A program made the translations under genes and the position numbers. A stretch of DNA of 64,000 nt from Notolepis coatsorum. Its lineage: Eukaryota; Chordata; Actinopteri; Aulopiformes; Paralepididae. The DNA lies in NCBI GenBank assembly GCA_963971535.1, contig OZ020585.1, forward strand, positions 26,110,789-26,174,788, given 5' to 3'. The notes beneath the pieces were generated by a model. The model searched no databases, had not been told where the DNA came from, and was given only the letters and a program-made list of their open reading frames with translations. Positions 1-13,061 of the stretch are shown here, piece after piece (the first letter of the stretch is position 1; each line of letters starts with the position of its first letter).

Positions 1-50
1 GCTGCTCCTCAGGGACCTCTGGAGCACCAGGACCAGGCTGCTCCTCAGGG
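1..50. repeat. Edge of a minisatellite (about 36-bp unit)
   Basis: The first bases show a unit beginning GCTGCTCCTCAGGGA that starts again 36 bases later and is then cut by the tail of a minus-strand LINE. The array continues off the window, so copy number is unknown. Confidence 0.5.
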
Positions 51-470
51 AATTGATTGAAAAGTTTATTAACAGATTGCAGAATGGGTACAGTACAGTA
101 CAGCTCAATACATACAATTGTTAAGGGGATGCAGACCAGAGAAAGACTTTAGTCTCGTTTACATCAGGGTCCCCCATTTTCAATTCATCATAACATATAT
201 GACATACATGACATACAGATAGACAGTACTGCTACATCTATACATTTATGACATATCAGATTTGCAAATACAGTACTGTTTGTGATACAAAAGTGTCCAG
301 AAAAGGAGTGTATATACATTTGGCGTAGAAACTGTACATTGGAGGAGGTTGGATGGGTGGGGTGGGGTTGGGTGGGTTGGGTGAGGGCTGTACATTGGAG
401 GTGGGGGGGGGGGGTTGGGTAGGGGACACACACACACACACATTTTACACTGTACATTGGAATACTGACA
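51..470 (-). mobile_element. LINE-A 3' UTR fragment
   Basis: Read on the minus strand, this is the 3' untranslated region of the same LINE family as the copy at 3790-6630. It shares the repeated phrase CCAATGTACAG, pyrimidine-rich blocks, the AATAAA-like end and an AATC-type tail. Only UTR is present, as expected for a strongly 5'-truncated retroposition. A CA tract (429-443) and a G run lie inside it. Confidence 0.8.
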
Positions 471-570
471 AAGCCTTACTTGGCTGGGGAGTTGCCCAGA
501 GGATGTAGCAGTGGCACTCGAACCCCTCTTCCTGGGGAATAGAGGGCTTGACACAACGACCCCACAGGAC

Positions 571-785
571 CTGGCCACTGGACGGTACTGGGTGGGGGCT
601 GAAGGTGGCCTGGCCACTGGAGGGCACTGGGTGGGGGCTGAAGGTGGAATGGCCACTGGAGGGCACTGGGTGGGGGCTGAAGGTGGAATGGCCACTGGAG
701 GGTACTGGGTGGGGGCTGAGGGTGGAATGGCCACTGGAGGGTACTGGGTGGGGGCTGAAGCTGGCCTGGCTACTGGGGGGCGTGG
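571..785. repeat. Minisatellite, 39-bp unit, about five copies
   Basis: Five near-identical units each contain GGCCACTGGAGGG and CTGGGTGGGGGCTGA. The unit length is a multiple of three, so open frames run through the array on both strands. These frames are a by-product of the repeat. Confidence 0.85.
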
Positions 786-2344
786 AGTGAGCGCTCGTGG
801 GGTTGTAGCTGCAACTGATTACATGTGGAGAAACACAATCAAAGTTATTGATATAAACATTTGAATGAGTCATTTATTTGCTTTTAAATGATTTCCCATA
901 CCTCTGGCTTCCATCATTATCTGAGCCGCATACGTTTTATCTGAAAAAGCAGATATATCAAATAACAAAGTCCCTTCCTACAGTAATAATTGTTACATGA
1001 CATTTGATTTACACTTTACTTGTTTACTCACCATTTCTTAGTCTTTCTGCTGTCTCTTTGGTAACTGTGAAGGTTATCGCTCCTTGAGCGTCTTTGAGTG
1101 TCACCGTAAGAGCTGCCATTCTTGTCCAAGAGAAAGGTGATCTCATTTGGTAGCTTTATATAGGTAAGCCCTAATGAGAAACCACACCTGCTTGATTGAA
1201 TGATTCTGAGTGGCACATGTGTATTCAATGACTGTGGATTGGGATTAAGTGGTGAAGCCGGCACACATGTTGACTATTCCGAATGGCCAATGTACAGGTG
1301 TGATCTGTCTATATCCATGCACCACTAATCCCACTTTAATGATCAGTTCAGTTAAATTCAGATATTTATTGTCGCACAATGGGAAACTTAGCTTGCAGCA
1401 AGGCACAATAAAATACAATAAAGGTCAATATACAGTGGACAGGAATCAGTGTCAGTTCATGTAATAAGAAGAAAATAATGAATAATTTTATTTATAAAGC
1501 ACTTTTCATTGTGAAACAATCTCGGAGTGCTAATACAGCGTGTAATGCATACAGAGGTAGATGTAAGATAATATGTATAATACTATGTCTCTGATTCATT
1601 TATTTATTACTGTGGACATGGAATGTGTAATATGTTATGTTTACTGTGATGTGGGTCCTGTATTGTATGTTGTACTGGTGTTTTAATGTTGGATCCTGCT
1701 TAATGTATTGCAAAGAAATTCCACCAGCCTGGCTGGGTGGTCCTTAAAGAATCTAATCATTAAAGAATCTTAAGATAAAGTGCTGAAGTGGGCAACCATG
1801 CAAATGTGGGTAGTGCAGCATTTCACACTGTGTGCAAATTCTATTATTTATTGCACGTGGAATAAAAAGAAAAGTGTACCTGTTACACTGTGCCCTTGGT
1901 ATCCTGTACCTGCGGCCTGAGGAGAAGTTTGAATTGCTCGGAGAGAGGACTGTTTGGCCAGCTAATTATCTTTTGGATTTTATGTGGGGGGTATGATGAG
2001 AGCAGGTATACAGAAATACTATAACAGTCACTCATGCACACAAATGGATGTGGATCAAGTCTTAATTTATTATTATAATTGGAGTTTATGTACCAAGAGC
2101 TTCTGCAATGAACTTTCCCAGTATATTTGGTTTCCGGGGGGTTGATACTGTTATTTTGATATGAACTCCATTGCAGAGATATGGTTATTAAGCCAGCATT
2201 TATGAGGAATCTGTAAAGCGTGAATGTCCGTACAGTTCATGACGTTTATCTTGGAATAATGATGGATAAGATGACGTTATTTGAAAAAGCTCTTATTGGT
2301 ATACTCCTGTATCCAATAATAATAATAATGAATATATCTGGTAG
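786..2344. other. No gene recognised; AT-rich sequence with old repeat fragments
   Basis: No convincing coding frame. Short stretches resemble 3' ends of dispersed fish repeats, for example around 1350-1520 (TTTATTTATAAAGCAC) and 1890-2000, but I cannot name the families. Confidence 0.4.
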
Positions 2345-2412
2345 ACGGGACCTGTACTGTAGTGTACCCATTCTGCAATCGGTTAGTAAAGCTTTCAATC
2401 AATCAATCAAAC
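2345..2412 (+). mobile_element. LINE-A 3' end, very short copy
   Basis: About 65 bases match the extreme 3' end of LINE-A (TACCCATTCTGCAATC, then TTTCAATCAATCAATCAA). It is a severely 5'-truncated insertion. Confidence 0.75.
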
Positions 2413-2547
2413 GTCTCATAACTCCCTGGTTGTCACGTGGCTGGTGACTGACAACTTTTCTGAGCCAATAGGCGCTTTGCGCGACCATAGCAAGTCGTTT
2501 CCCATCATGGATTTGCGTGGAGCAGTCGGGTGAGAGGTACTGTGGAG

Positions 2548-3012
<465 letters not shown>

Positions 3013-3020
3013 CTGTGGAG

Positions 3021-3584
3021 CCTCGCTCTGAAGGCTGTGCGTGGCTAGCTCCTGCGAGAGTTCCGCGCCTCGTCTCGTCAGATTTTCAGAGCAAGTCGGA
3101 CAACATTCTAGCCGGCATGCAACGCGCTTGGCGAGGCCGTAGTAAAACATGCGCAGATCTGTGTCCGCCTAGCCAATCTCGAACACGCCTATAGTGAGAG
3201 CTCCACAGCTCAAGCAAACCCCCACCAATTGGTACAGGGCTTGTATTTTGGTTTTGCACTTCTCGTTCTTTGTTATGCTATTGCTCTGCTATTGTTATGC
3301 AAAGACTAGGTGATAGATAAGTGCCGGTACTTGGCGCACGGACGACGCGTCGAGTGAAAGTTGTGAACGCATTTTTTTGTGCACGAGTGTGCACATCCGT
3401 GCGCATACTTCTGCTCAGAAAAGTGCTGGGACGGCGTGTTACCGTGTGGCACCACCACTGCACCACTGTGCTTAGAGTTTATCTTTAGAGCAGGGCGATA
3501 GACCACCAGCCCTGATTCCAAACTCTAAGCATAACCGACTTCGAAAGAGGGCGAGGGGGCCTAAGCATAACCAGTTCGAATGAA
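3021..3584. other. No gene recognised
   Basis: Moderately GC-rich unique-looking sequence after the hAT element. No frame, RNA gene or repeat family could be identified. Confidence 0.35.
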
Positions 3585-3730
3585 TGAATGAATGAAAACT
3601 TTATTTAACAGATTGCAGAATGGGTACAATACAGTACAGCTCAATACATACAATTGTTAAGGGGATGCAGACCTGAGAAAGACGTTTGTCTTGTTTCCAT
3701 CAGGGTCCCCCATTTTCAATTCATATCGAA
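3585..3730 (-). mobile_element. LINE-A 3' end, inverted relative to the next copy
   Basis: The minus strand reads as the LINE-A 3' UTR and end, finishing in a CATT/ATTC-type tail (GAATGAATGAATG on the plus strand at 3580-3596) instead of the AATC tail of the neighbouring copy. It lies tail-outward, head to head with the long LINE-A copy. Confidence 0.8.
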
Positions 3731-3751
3731 ACAAGGCGGACATTAATACAA

Positions 3752-3775
3752 TTTTCAATCAATCAATCCAATAAC
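3752..3775 (+). mobile_element. Short LINE-type tail (AATC)n
   Basis: ACAATTTTCAATCAATCAATC resembles a LINE-A tail. The same tail, with an almost identical lead-in, recurs at 33430-33463. It directly precedes the LINE-A coding part, so at least two insertions are stacked here. Confidence 0.5.
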
Positions 3776-3789
3776 ACACGCTCACTTAA

Positions 3790-6102
3790 AACAGCGCACC
3801 TCCGAGCTGCTTCTATAGAAAACTAAAACTAAAACAAAAGGCTGGCTGCCACAAAACAGTCACATCTAGAGACCTTAAAACCTACTCTAGCGAGGCCTTT
3901 AACCTTGAACTGGAGAGCCTGGACTGGTCAGATGAACTCAATGGTACACTGGTTGAAGAAACATGGCTTGGTTTCAAAACCAAATTCTCAACAATACTAA
4001 ACGACATGGCCCCCCTAAGAACCACCAGGGTAAAAAATCGCGCTGAGCCGTGGATGCACTCCGAAATACTGGCCGCTATGAAAACCAGAGACAAAAAATG
4101 CTCTGAGTTTCGTAAAAATCAGTCAAAGCTTACTAAAAGCACGAGCAGTGAACTCCAAGCCCACGTGACTGAACTCAAACTAGAAAGAAACAGACTAAGA
4201 AACGACGTAAACTCCATGATCAAAACTGCAAAAAAGAATTTCATCAATGACAAAACTGAGGAAAACAAAAACAAACCACGTGAACTTTGGAAATTACTCA
4301 ATAATCAACTAGGATGCAGTAAAAAACTTAAAACCAGATTCTCAAACATAAACATAAAAACGGACAACACGCTCATCACAGACAAGCTGGATGTAGCCAA
4401 TTACTTAAACATTTTCTTCACAAACATAGCCACAACACTGGTAAACAAACTACCCTCCCACTCAGGGCTTTATGGGGTAGAACACATAGTAGCTTACTAC
4501 AAAAACCTAGGGGTCCGCAAGGACGACTTCAAGCTGGAAATGGTAACAACAGATGAGGTACTCAATAAACTGAGCGCCCTCCAACCTAACAAGGCCACTG
4601 GCCATGACAACATCCCCTCCAAATTCCTCAGAGACTCAGCAGCCGCCATCACCCCAATCATCACACACATAATAAACCTCTCCATAAAACAGGGACACGT
4701 CCCCAAGGACTTCAAAATTGCGAGGGTGACCCCTCTGCACAAAAAGGGCAGCAAATTAGACCCAGGCAACTACCGCCCTGTTTCTATTCTCACCTCCATC
4801 TCGAAAGTCATGGAAAAAATAGTCTACGAACAGGTCGAAAAGTACCTAGCGGAAAAAAATCTAATCTACGAATTCCAATCTGGCTTCAGAACATCCCACT
4901 CCACTGACACATGCCTTCTCTATTTGAATGACCACATCAAACAAGAGGTGGACGCAGGCAAATACTGCGGCATGGTCATGCTGGACCTACAAAAGGCCTT
5001 TGACACGGTCAATCACTCCATTCTGATTGACAAGCTAAAAGCAATTGGTTTTGATAGTCTATCAGTGAGCTGGATGCAATCCTACCTTGAGGGGAGGGAA
5101 CAGATGGTGGAGGTAAACGGTACCCTATCCCCCCCTCTCACAGTGAGCTGTGGTGTTCCACAAGGAAGCATACTAGGACCGCTACTGTTCCTAATTTATG
5201 CAAATGACATGTCGTCAGCTTGTGACTGCAACTTGTTCCTGTTTGCGGACGACTCAGCCCTGCTGGTCTCTGACAAGAACAAGTTACAGGTTGAAAAAAC
5301 CCTCAGCTCGGAACTAGGCAGAATCTGCATATGGCTCGCTGATAACAAACTATCATTACACATGGGCAAAACAGAGTCCATTCTCTTCGGTTCAAATAAC
5401 AAACTCAGCAAGACCGACGGCTTCTCAGTTACAGTGGGTGACAATATTGTCACAAGGAAAGATGAAATTACCTACCTGGGTTCCATCCTAGAGGCTAATC
5501 TCTCCTGTGACAAAATGGCATCCAATGTAATAAAAAAAGTCAACCAACGAACTCGATTCTTGTACCGGATCTCCTCTCTGGTAAACAAGAATACCCTGAA
5601 GACTCTGGCAGGAGCACTCATTCAGGGGTACTACGACTATGCTTGCACCTCATGGTACCAAAGCACCTCAAAGGCGCTAAAAACAAAATTACAAACATCT
5701 CAAAACAAACTGGTCAGACTACTGCTTGACCTTACTCCTAGAACCCACCTCACCCCTGCCCACTTTGACAACCTAGGATGGCTTAGAGTAGATGACAGAG
5801 TACAGCAACTTGCAATGGGCCTGGTCTACAAGATACACTACACGACCAAGGTACCCATGTACATGGCAAAATACTTCCCAAAGGTCAGTGAATACCACGA
5901 TCACAACACCAGAGGGAGCTCCACAAATCATGTTAAACCCAGATTCGGCTCAAATAAGGGACTAAACACGTTTCGCAATTATGCCACATCAATGTGGAAC
6001 GCCCTACCCAAAGCTGTAAAGGAATGTGGATCACTACCCACTTTCAAAACCTCTCTCAAGAGACACCTACGGGAGACTGCAATTCAACACTGGCCCCTGT
6101 AA
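3790..6102 (+). CDS. Reverse transcriptase of a CR1/jockey-type LINE (LINE-A), 5'-truncated
   Basis: This frame encodes the C-terminal part of a non-LTR retrotransposon ORF2, the protein that reverse transcribes the element's RNA at the target site. The first ATG is at 4006, giving 698 residues, but the frame is open from 3790, just after a stop. The upstream residues look like the usual linker between endonuclease and RT, so the true protein began further 5' and the endonuclease domain is missing. RT motifs in order from the ATG: LQPNKATGHDNIPSKFL (~190), LHKKGSKLDPGNYRPVS (~245), QSGFRTSHSTDTC (~290), MLDLQKAFDTVNHSIL (~325), GVPQGSILGPLLFLIYAND (~385) and the catalytic FADDSALL (~415). A C-terminal region with NTRGSS and MWNALPKAVK follows. 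No frameshift or internal stop is seen over 2.3 kb, so the insertion is probably recent. Clade placement (L2/CR1/jockey group) is uncertain. Confidence 0.9.
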   Translation, partial: NSAPPSCFYRKLKLKQKAGCHKTVTSRDLKTYSSEAFNLELESLDWSDELNGTLVEETWLGFKTKFSTILNDMAPLRTTRVKNRAEPWMHSEILAAMKTRDKKCSEFRKNQSKLTKSTSSELQAHVTELKLERNRLRNDVNSMIKTAKKNFINDKTEENKNKPRELWKLLNNQLGCSKKLKTRFSNINIKTDNTLITDKLDVANYLNIFFTNIATTLVNKLPSHSGLYGVEHIVAYYKNLGVRKDDFKLEMVTTDEVLNKLSALQPNKATGHDNIPSKFLRDSAAAITPIITHIINLSIKQGHVPKDFKIARVTPLHKKGSKLDPGNYRPVSILTSISKVMEKIVYEQVEKYLAEKNLIYEFQSGFRTSHSTDTCLLYLNDHIKQEVDAGKYCGMVMLDLQKAFDTVNHSILIDKLKAIGFDSLSVSWMQSYLEGREQMVEVNGTLSPPLTVSCGVPQGSILGPLLFLIYANDMSSACDCNLFLFADDSALLVSDKNKLQVEKTLSSELGRICIWLADNKLSLHMGKTESILFGSNNKLSKTDGFSVTVGDNIVTRKDEITYLGSILEANLSCDKMASNVIKKVNQRTRFLYRISSLVNKNTLKTLAGALIQGYYDYACTSWYQSTSKALKTKLQTSQNKLVRLLLDLTPRTHLTPAHFDNLGWLRVDDRVQQLAMGLVYKIHYTTKVPMYMAKYFPKVSEYHDHNTRGSSTNHVKPRFGSNKGLNTFRNYATSMWNALPKAVKECGSLPTFKTSLKRHLRETAIQHWPL

Positions 6103-6630
6103 ATATCCTAACCCAACCCCCTCCAATGTACAGTCATTTACCTAGTATGGTTTTGTCAATAGTCCAATGTACAATTTTGTTTGTTTGTACAGAGTCTCCC
6201 CCCCCTCAATGTACAGTTTTGCTTGTTTATACAGTGTGCCCCCCCCCCCCCCCCCAACCACCTCCAATGTAAATTACCCAGTATGGTTGTCAATATCCCA
6301 GTGTACCCAACCCCCCCCACCCAACCTCCTCCAATGTACAGTTTCTACGTCAAATGTATATACTCCCTTTTCTTGACTCCTTCTGTATCACAAACAGTAC
6401 TGTATTTGCAAATCTGGTATGTCATAAATGTATAGATGTAGCAGTACTGACTATCTGTATGTCATGTATGTCATATATGTCCTGATGAATTGAAAATGGG
6501 GGACCCTGGTGGAAACAAGACGAAAGTCTTTCTCTGGTCTGCATCCCCTTAACAATTGTGTGTATTGAGCTGTACTGTATTGTACCCATTCTGCAATCTG
6601 TTAATAAAGTTTTCAATCAATCAATCAATC
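6103..6630 (+). mobile_element. LINE-A 3' UTR, polyadenylation signal and tail
   Basis: The stop codon at 6100-6102 is followed by a UTR with repeated CCAATGTACAG phrases separated by C-rich runs (for example 6239-6254). It then has TCTTTCTCTGGTCTGCATCC, AATAAA at 6603-6608 and a TCAATCAATCAATCAATC tail. The short 3' fragments scattered through the window match this region. Confidence 0.85.
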
Positions 6631-6981
6631 AGGTTCGTGGCTGCCACAGGCTTGCCCAGTGAGAGGATTCTCCGGCGCTGCAGCTGGACCCTATTGAGTA
6701 GGACTGTAGTACACATCACAGCAAGGGCTCCCCCTCTGGTGGCACCCAGTAAGGACAACCATATTGACACATGCGCACACCGAGCCAGCTGTAGAGAGAG
6801 ACGGGTTTGACAGCAGCGCATGGGGAGCGCGATGCGAATATCAAGTAGGTGCTGCCTGGCCGCGGCTCCAGCCTCCAGCATCAGCACCCGGAGTGAGCCG
6901 AGGATTTGTGCACCCTCAAAACTTGGCTTGGGACCTCGGCATGTGAACGGGGTTTGAAGGAGGAGGATCTACCTACCTAGA
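6631..6981 (+). other. GC-rich, possible 5' UTR/promoter-proximal sequence
   Basis: This stretch has higher GC content and no repeat signature, and it leads into a short ATG segment with a splice-donor-like end. It could be a 5' untranslated exon of a host gene. There is no TATA box or other decisive element. Confidence 0.25.
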
Positions 6982-6999
6982 ATGTCAGCTCTGAAGAAG
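6982..6999 (+). CDS. Possible first coding exon (MSALKK, then splice donor)
   Basis: ATG at 6982 has an A at -3. Six codons (MSALKK) end in AAGAAG directly before GTAAAA at 7000. The upstream DNA is GC-rich and lacks repeats, so a host first coding exon with a phase-0 intron is plausible. The evidence is only the local signals: six codons are too few to recognise a protein, and no partner exon is visible nearby. It may be chance. Confidence 0.2.
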
Positions 7000-7001
7000 G
7001 T

Positions 7002-7580
7002 AAAAAAACCCTCCTATTCACATTCATCTGAAATAGAAAGATTGAATAGAGAGTTAACGACTGAAGTGATGTTCAGGTTTGATTTTCTTTTTTTTCAAAG
7101 AGTGTATTTTATGATCCTAAATTATACTGAGCATTCATACTGAGGAACTGAGCATTCATGGGCGTTTCATTGTCAGAACAACTCAATTTAGGCTGCAGGT
7201 AATTAGACTTTTTGTGGGTGACTTTCAATAATAAAATAATGGAATTGTCATTATGGTCTTGATGATCAACAAGGCTTTAGGCTATTGCTTCACACAAAGC
7301 TACTTTGAATGGTGGTCAGTCAACAGACTAAATAAAACTGGCTAATAAATCATTATGTTCACATTAGCCTAACATCCAGTGTACTTTCTGCTTGTGCAAT
7401 GTGTTAAGTTCACCACTATAGCTTTCCTCTGCTTTGCCTCCTGGATGTTGCTGTCTGCCTATATAGTTGTCAGCGAGAGGAGAAGTGGATGTGGATCTTT
7501 TCAGGCAGAAAAGAGGCTTACGTGTGTGAGAGGTTAAACTTGTGAAGTGGGTGTCATGCTGAATTTGATCCAGACTCCTG
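7002..7580. other. No gene recognised; AT-rich, intron-like
   Basis: Unique-looking AT-rich sequence without long frames or repeat signatures. Confidence 0.35.
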
Positions 7581-8050
7581 TGGTCAGCTGTCACAGGGCG
7601 GTTGTACCACCATCACCACCGTCTCTCCAGTATCTCTGTGGTCAGCTGTCACAGGGGGGTTGTACCACCATCACCACCGTCTCTCCAGTATCTCTGTGGT
7701 CAGCTGTCACAGGGGGGGTTGTACCACCATCTCACCACCGTCTCTCCAGTATCTCTGTGGTCAGCTGTCACAGGGGGGTTGTACCACCATCACCACCGTC
7801 TCTCCAGTATCTCTGTGGTCAGCTGCCACAGGGGGGTTGTACCACCATCACCACCATCTCTCCAGTATCTCTGTGGTCAGCTGTCACAGGGGGGTTGTAC
7901 CACCATCACCACCGTCTCTCCAGTATCTCTGTGGTCAGCTGTCACAGGCGGGTTGTACCACCATCACCACCGTCTCTCCAGTATCTCTGTGGTCAGCTGT
8001 CACAGGGGGGTTGTACCACCATCACCACCGTCTCTCCAGTATCTCTGTGG
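7581..8050. repeat. Minisatellite, 58-bp unit, eight copies
   Basis: Each unit contains GTCAGCTGTCACAGG, a G run, TGTACCACCATCACCACC and CTCCAGTATCTCTGTG. Variation is confined to a few positions (G-run length, CAC/CTCAC, TGTC/TGCC). The unit length is not a multiple of three and the unit has no stop, so all three forward frames stay open for over 130 codons without being genes. Confidence 0.95.
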
Positions 8051-8597
8051 TTGGTTGAGCCTCAGTGAAGGGGGGGGCAGAGTCCAGGGCACTTTGCCAG
8101 GCAGTGTGAATGGAAGGTATAGAGCTATAGCACAGCTCTGCAGAAGAGAAGCAGTGATTGAATAGTGATATTCCAGGGAGAGGAAGGTGAGCTGCGCGAG
8201 GACCTGTGGTGTGTAAAGTAAACGTGTTACATAACATCTCGGTGCCTGAAGAGATGGTGTCGTCGAGCGACACTCTTGGACCGATCCCCCACGAGCCTCG
8301 TTTGTTTACTGATTAATCAAAGCATCGAGGCTTGTACTCCCGCGAGAGGGGTGTGATTAACATCCGATATAGCAATCAGGGCTTGTTTCGTTGTTTCAGA
8401 GCCGATGTGAGATTATAGAACTGCTTCATCCGTTTGTGTGGAACAGACTATCTAGCGTCGTCGCTATGCTGTCTTCGAGCAGTTTGCTGCTCCTCGACTA
8501 AACAGACACTTAGTCGACTAATAGTCTCAGGATTTCTCGACAAATATGTCAAATTTTGAGTTTTCCACATGCAATAATGCAGAAGGACCTCTCATTC
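8051..8597. other. No gene; old hAT-like fragment near 8495-8600
   Basis: Mostly unassigned. The segment from about 8495 (TTAGTCGACTAATAGTCTC, later CCACATGCAATAATGCAGAAGGA) resembles 61350-61450, so both are pieces of one dispersed element. The SINE at 8615 was inserted into it. Confidence 0.45.
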
Positions 8598-8614
8598 AGG
8601 AAATAGCTCATGTG

Positions 8615-9075
8615 GGCGGCTAAGTGGTGCAGTGGGCAAGGTGCTCGCCACTAACGCAGGAGATGCTGGGTTCGAGCCCAGCTCTCGGCGTTGCTACCGG
8701 CTTGGCTGGTCGTTCATACTAACACAATTGGCAGTGTTACAGGGTGGGAAAGCCGGTGGGTGGGGATTGGACGTTGTGGACAGCGACTCCTACAGGTCGG
8801 TTGGTGCGCCTGTACAGCAGAATCAGGAAGTATCGGGGGCAGCGTTACTCCTCTCCACTGAGAGATCGCGCTGTTCAGGTGAAAAGATGCGACGGCTGCC
8901 TCCTCGTGTACCGGAGGGGACACGTGATGCAAGGCTTGGTCCTCACTTCAGCCGACCAGTGGGAGGCATGGTCTAGCAACGTTCGAGACAGGGGAGGGGA
9001 GAATTGAAGGGAGAATTGGCGAGGCGAAATTGGGATGGGAGAAAAATAAGGAGAAAAAGTGGACCAAAACAAAAG
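8615..9075 (+). mobile_element. tRNA-derived SINE (family S1) with 17-bp target duplication
   Basis: The head holds RNA polymerase III promoter-like boxes (TAAGTGGTGCAGTGGGCAAGG-type A box and GGTTCGAGCCC B box). A body with CTTGGCTGGTCGTTCATAC and an A-rich tail follow. The perfect duplication AGGAAATAGCTCATGTG flanks it (8598-8614 and 9076-9092). A second copy lies at 53490-53970. Confidence 0.92.
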
Positions 9076-9092
9076 AGGAAATAGCTCATGTG

Positions 9093-9858
9093 TGGAAAAG
9101 CACGAAAGTCAACTAAGTAGACTAAGACGGAACCCAAACGGACCCATTAATCATCTACGAGGGCGCAGCCGTGTTTAAGATGCAAACAAACAAAGCGGCC
9201 TCCCAAGTATCGACACTCTCCCTCCGATCGATTCCTCTCTGATGAAGCATAGCGGACAGATGTTGAAGTCAATCAAGTTGGTGTGGAGAGGGAAAGAAAG
9301 GCTTGTTTCAGCAGCACTGCAGCGCTAACAAACGCCCCGCTCACAGCAGAGAGCACACAGGGAGTGACGGAGTGCTTTGGTGCCATGCAGCGCTCACAAA
9401 CACACAGACATCATAATCATGCAGCTGCTATAAATAGGTTTACCATACATACATTGCGACGCCTCAAAACGCTCAATGGGGTTATATATATATCGCTGTG
9501 TGATCCTGCAAGGAGATTTTACCCGGAAACTCCCGAACGCTACTCTCTCTCTCTCTCTCTCTCTCTATTCAATAATACAGAATGTGTCTTATTTTTAGCG
9601 TGTAGTAGTCAGCCAGGCTTTCTTCAATGACAGGCAGCTGTGTGACGGAGACTCTCTGGAGCTCTCGAGGTCTGCCGCAGTTACAGACATGGAAACTGCA
9701 TTTTCTGCATGTGCTGTATGAGCGGGGCCATATGTGCAGGGTGTCCCACTGACTGTCCCATGTTCATTCATTATGGAGGCGTGTGAGAGGGCCTTCGGAA
9801 GTTCAGTTGTCATACCAGGCAGTGAGAAGCCAAGCACCAGTGACTATGAGTTGAAACA
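9093..9858. other. No gene recognised
   Basis: Mixed sequence with a short CT tract (9542-9567). Open frames here have no recognisable protein features. Confidence 0.35.
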
Positions 9859-9975
<117 letters not shown>

Positions 9976-10006
9976 GCCTGGCTGTACGGCAGACAGGAAG
10001 GTATCT

Positions 10007-10971
10007 TTAACACTATGGGTGCCATGGGTTAAATTCATTATATACCATAGGTTGCCGGCTCTATTTGTCTATGGAGAAGTACCCCTTCTTTGCAGGGCTA
10101 TAACTTTTTAAATTCTATTGCTACATTGCCATTATTAGGGCCCATTCAAAGTCCTATATGTATTGTTCATTGTGTAGCAACGTTAAACTTTTTCATTCAC
10201 ATATTCATAGTAAAGTATGGTCTAATGTATAAGTATGTTTTCATCTCTTTCTGCAGCTTTCTCCAGAACGTGATATATACAGTAGCCCCAAATGCATTAT
10301 ATTGATGATGAAATACAGTTTGATGGCAATCGGGGCGATATAAAAAATTTCAATTGGACGTACTTCTAGAATGATCTACGTATGATCTGATGATGACCGG
10401 ATGGGTGGGGGATCGTTTATAATTCCGTGGGCAGCGTTATATCATTCATCTAGTGTGGGTGATATGTTCATCATAACAGTTTATATGGAATACGATCAAA
10501 AATAACGCTGAATCTTACCGTATCCTCCTCACGCCGTTGGGCGATGAGCGTGGAACAGTCATTTACCTATTATGGTATGTAGAAATATCGGGTCCATTTC
10601 CAGCTTGTATAATAGTATATATGTCCAAATCATGTTGTTTATCGAGTTATTGGCAATCGATCGCTATGTATTGTGTCGAGATCGAGTCCCGGGAGCCAAA
10701 CAGAGTGCCCGGAAGTAATATGGCCGACCAGCACAACCTCCATAGCACTTCCTGTTTGGCGATTGCGCCGATCGGCCACCAGATGGCGCTCCTGAACCGC
10801 CAGAGAGCTCAGTGGGTCCTCCTGGTGGATCTCAGGCCAGCGGAGGGGAAATATGAATCCGATCGCAGATTTTTGAAATATTGATATAAGGACGCTGTAC
10901 AGCGTCCTCGGGCAACTTGAGCATGGCCGGGAATGACGCTGTAAAGCGTTTCCCGGCAGTCAAAGTGTTAA
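10007..10971. mobile_element. piggyBac-like non-autonomous transposon
   Basis: It begins TTAACACTATGGGTGCCA and ends CGGCAGTCAAAGTGTTAA. These are imperfect inverted repeats with the TTAA target typical of piggyBac elements at both edges. There is no transposase frame. The ends resemble those of the better preserved element at 32467-33406. Confidence 0.7.
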
Positions 10972-12602
<1,631 letters not shown>

Positions 12603-12639
12603 AGACAATTGTCAGTGGCAGTGATCCCCTTGTACCAGC

Positions 12640-12752
12640 CAGACAAAAGTCTTTCTCTGGTCTGCATCCCCTTAACAATTGTGTGTATTGAGCTGTACTG
12701 TACTTTACCCATTCTGCAATCTGTTAATAAAGTTTTCAATCAATCAATCAAC
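12640..12752 (+). mobile_element. LINE-A 3' end fragment
   Basis: Matches the last ~110 bases of LINE-A, including TCTTTCTCTGGTCTGCATCC, AATAAAG and the TCAATCAATCAA tail. Confidence 0.85.
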
Positions 12753-12938
12753 CAGTGGCCAGATATAATAGGGAGCTCAAAGCCCAAGAATCCACAACAC
12801 TGCGCGGCATGTACAGTTGTAGTTTGGCTCAATTAGCGCGATTCTGTGTGGGTTTGTTTGGACACTGGAAATAACATTACTTCACCCATAAATACAACAC
12901 TGCTTTATACAATATTGATGTAATGAATGCGATTTGCT

Positions 12939-12969
<31 letters not shown>
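12939..12969. repeat. Poly-G run of 31
   Basis: An uninterrupted homopolymer of G, the longest of several in the window. Confidence 0.95.
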
Positions 12970-12972
<3 letters not shown>

Positions 12973-13061
12973 GTTTTGAGTTTCACTAAACCTAACAAAA
13001 AACACGGGACGTTTTTGTGATGTGTTCCATTGACCACACACACACACACACACACACACAC

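Noticed and set aside
7547..8165. Overlapping frames of 132-187 codons
   Set aside because: They follow the 58-bp minisatellite in all three frames; there is no non-repeat coding part.
8615..8690. Functional tRNA gene
   Set aside because: The A and B boxes belong to the SINE head; a complete cloverleaf with acceptor pairing is not present.
8632..9007. 114-codon and 87-codon frames
   Set aside because: They lie wholly inside a tRNA-derived SINE.
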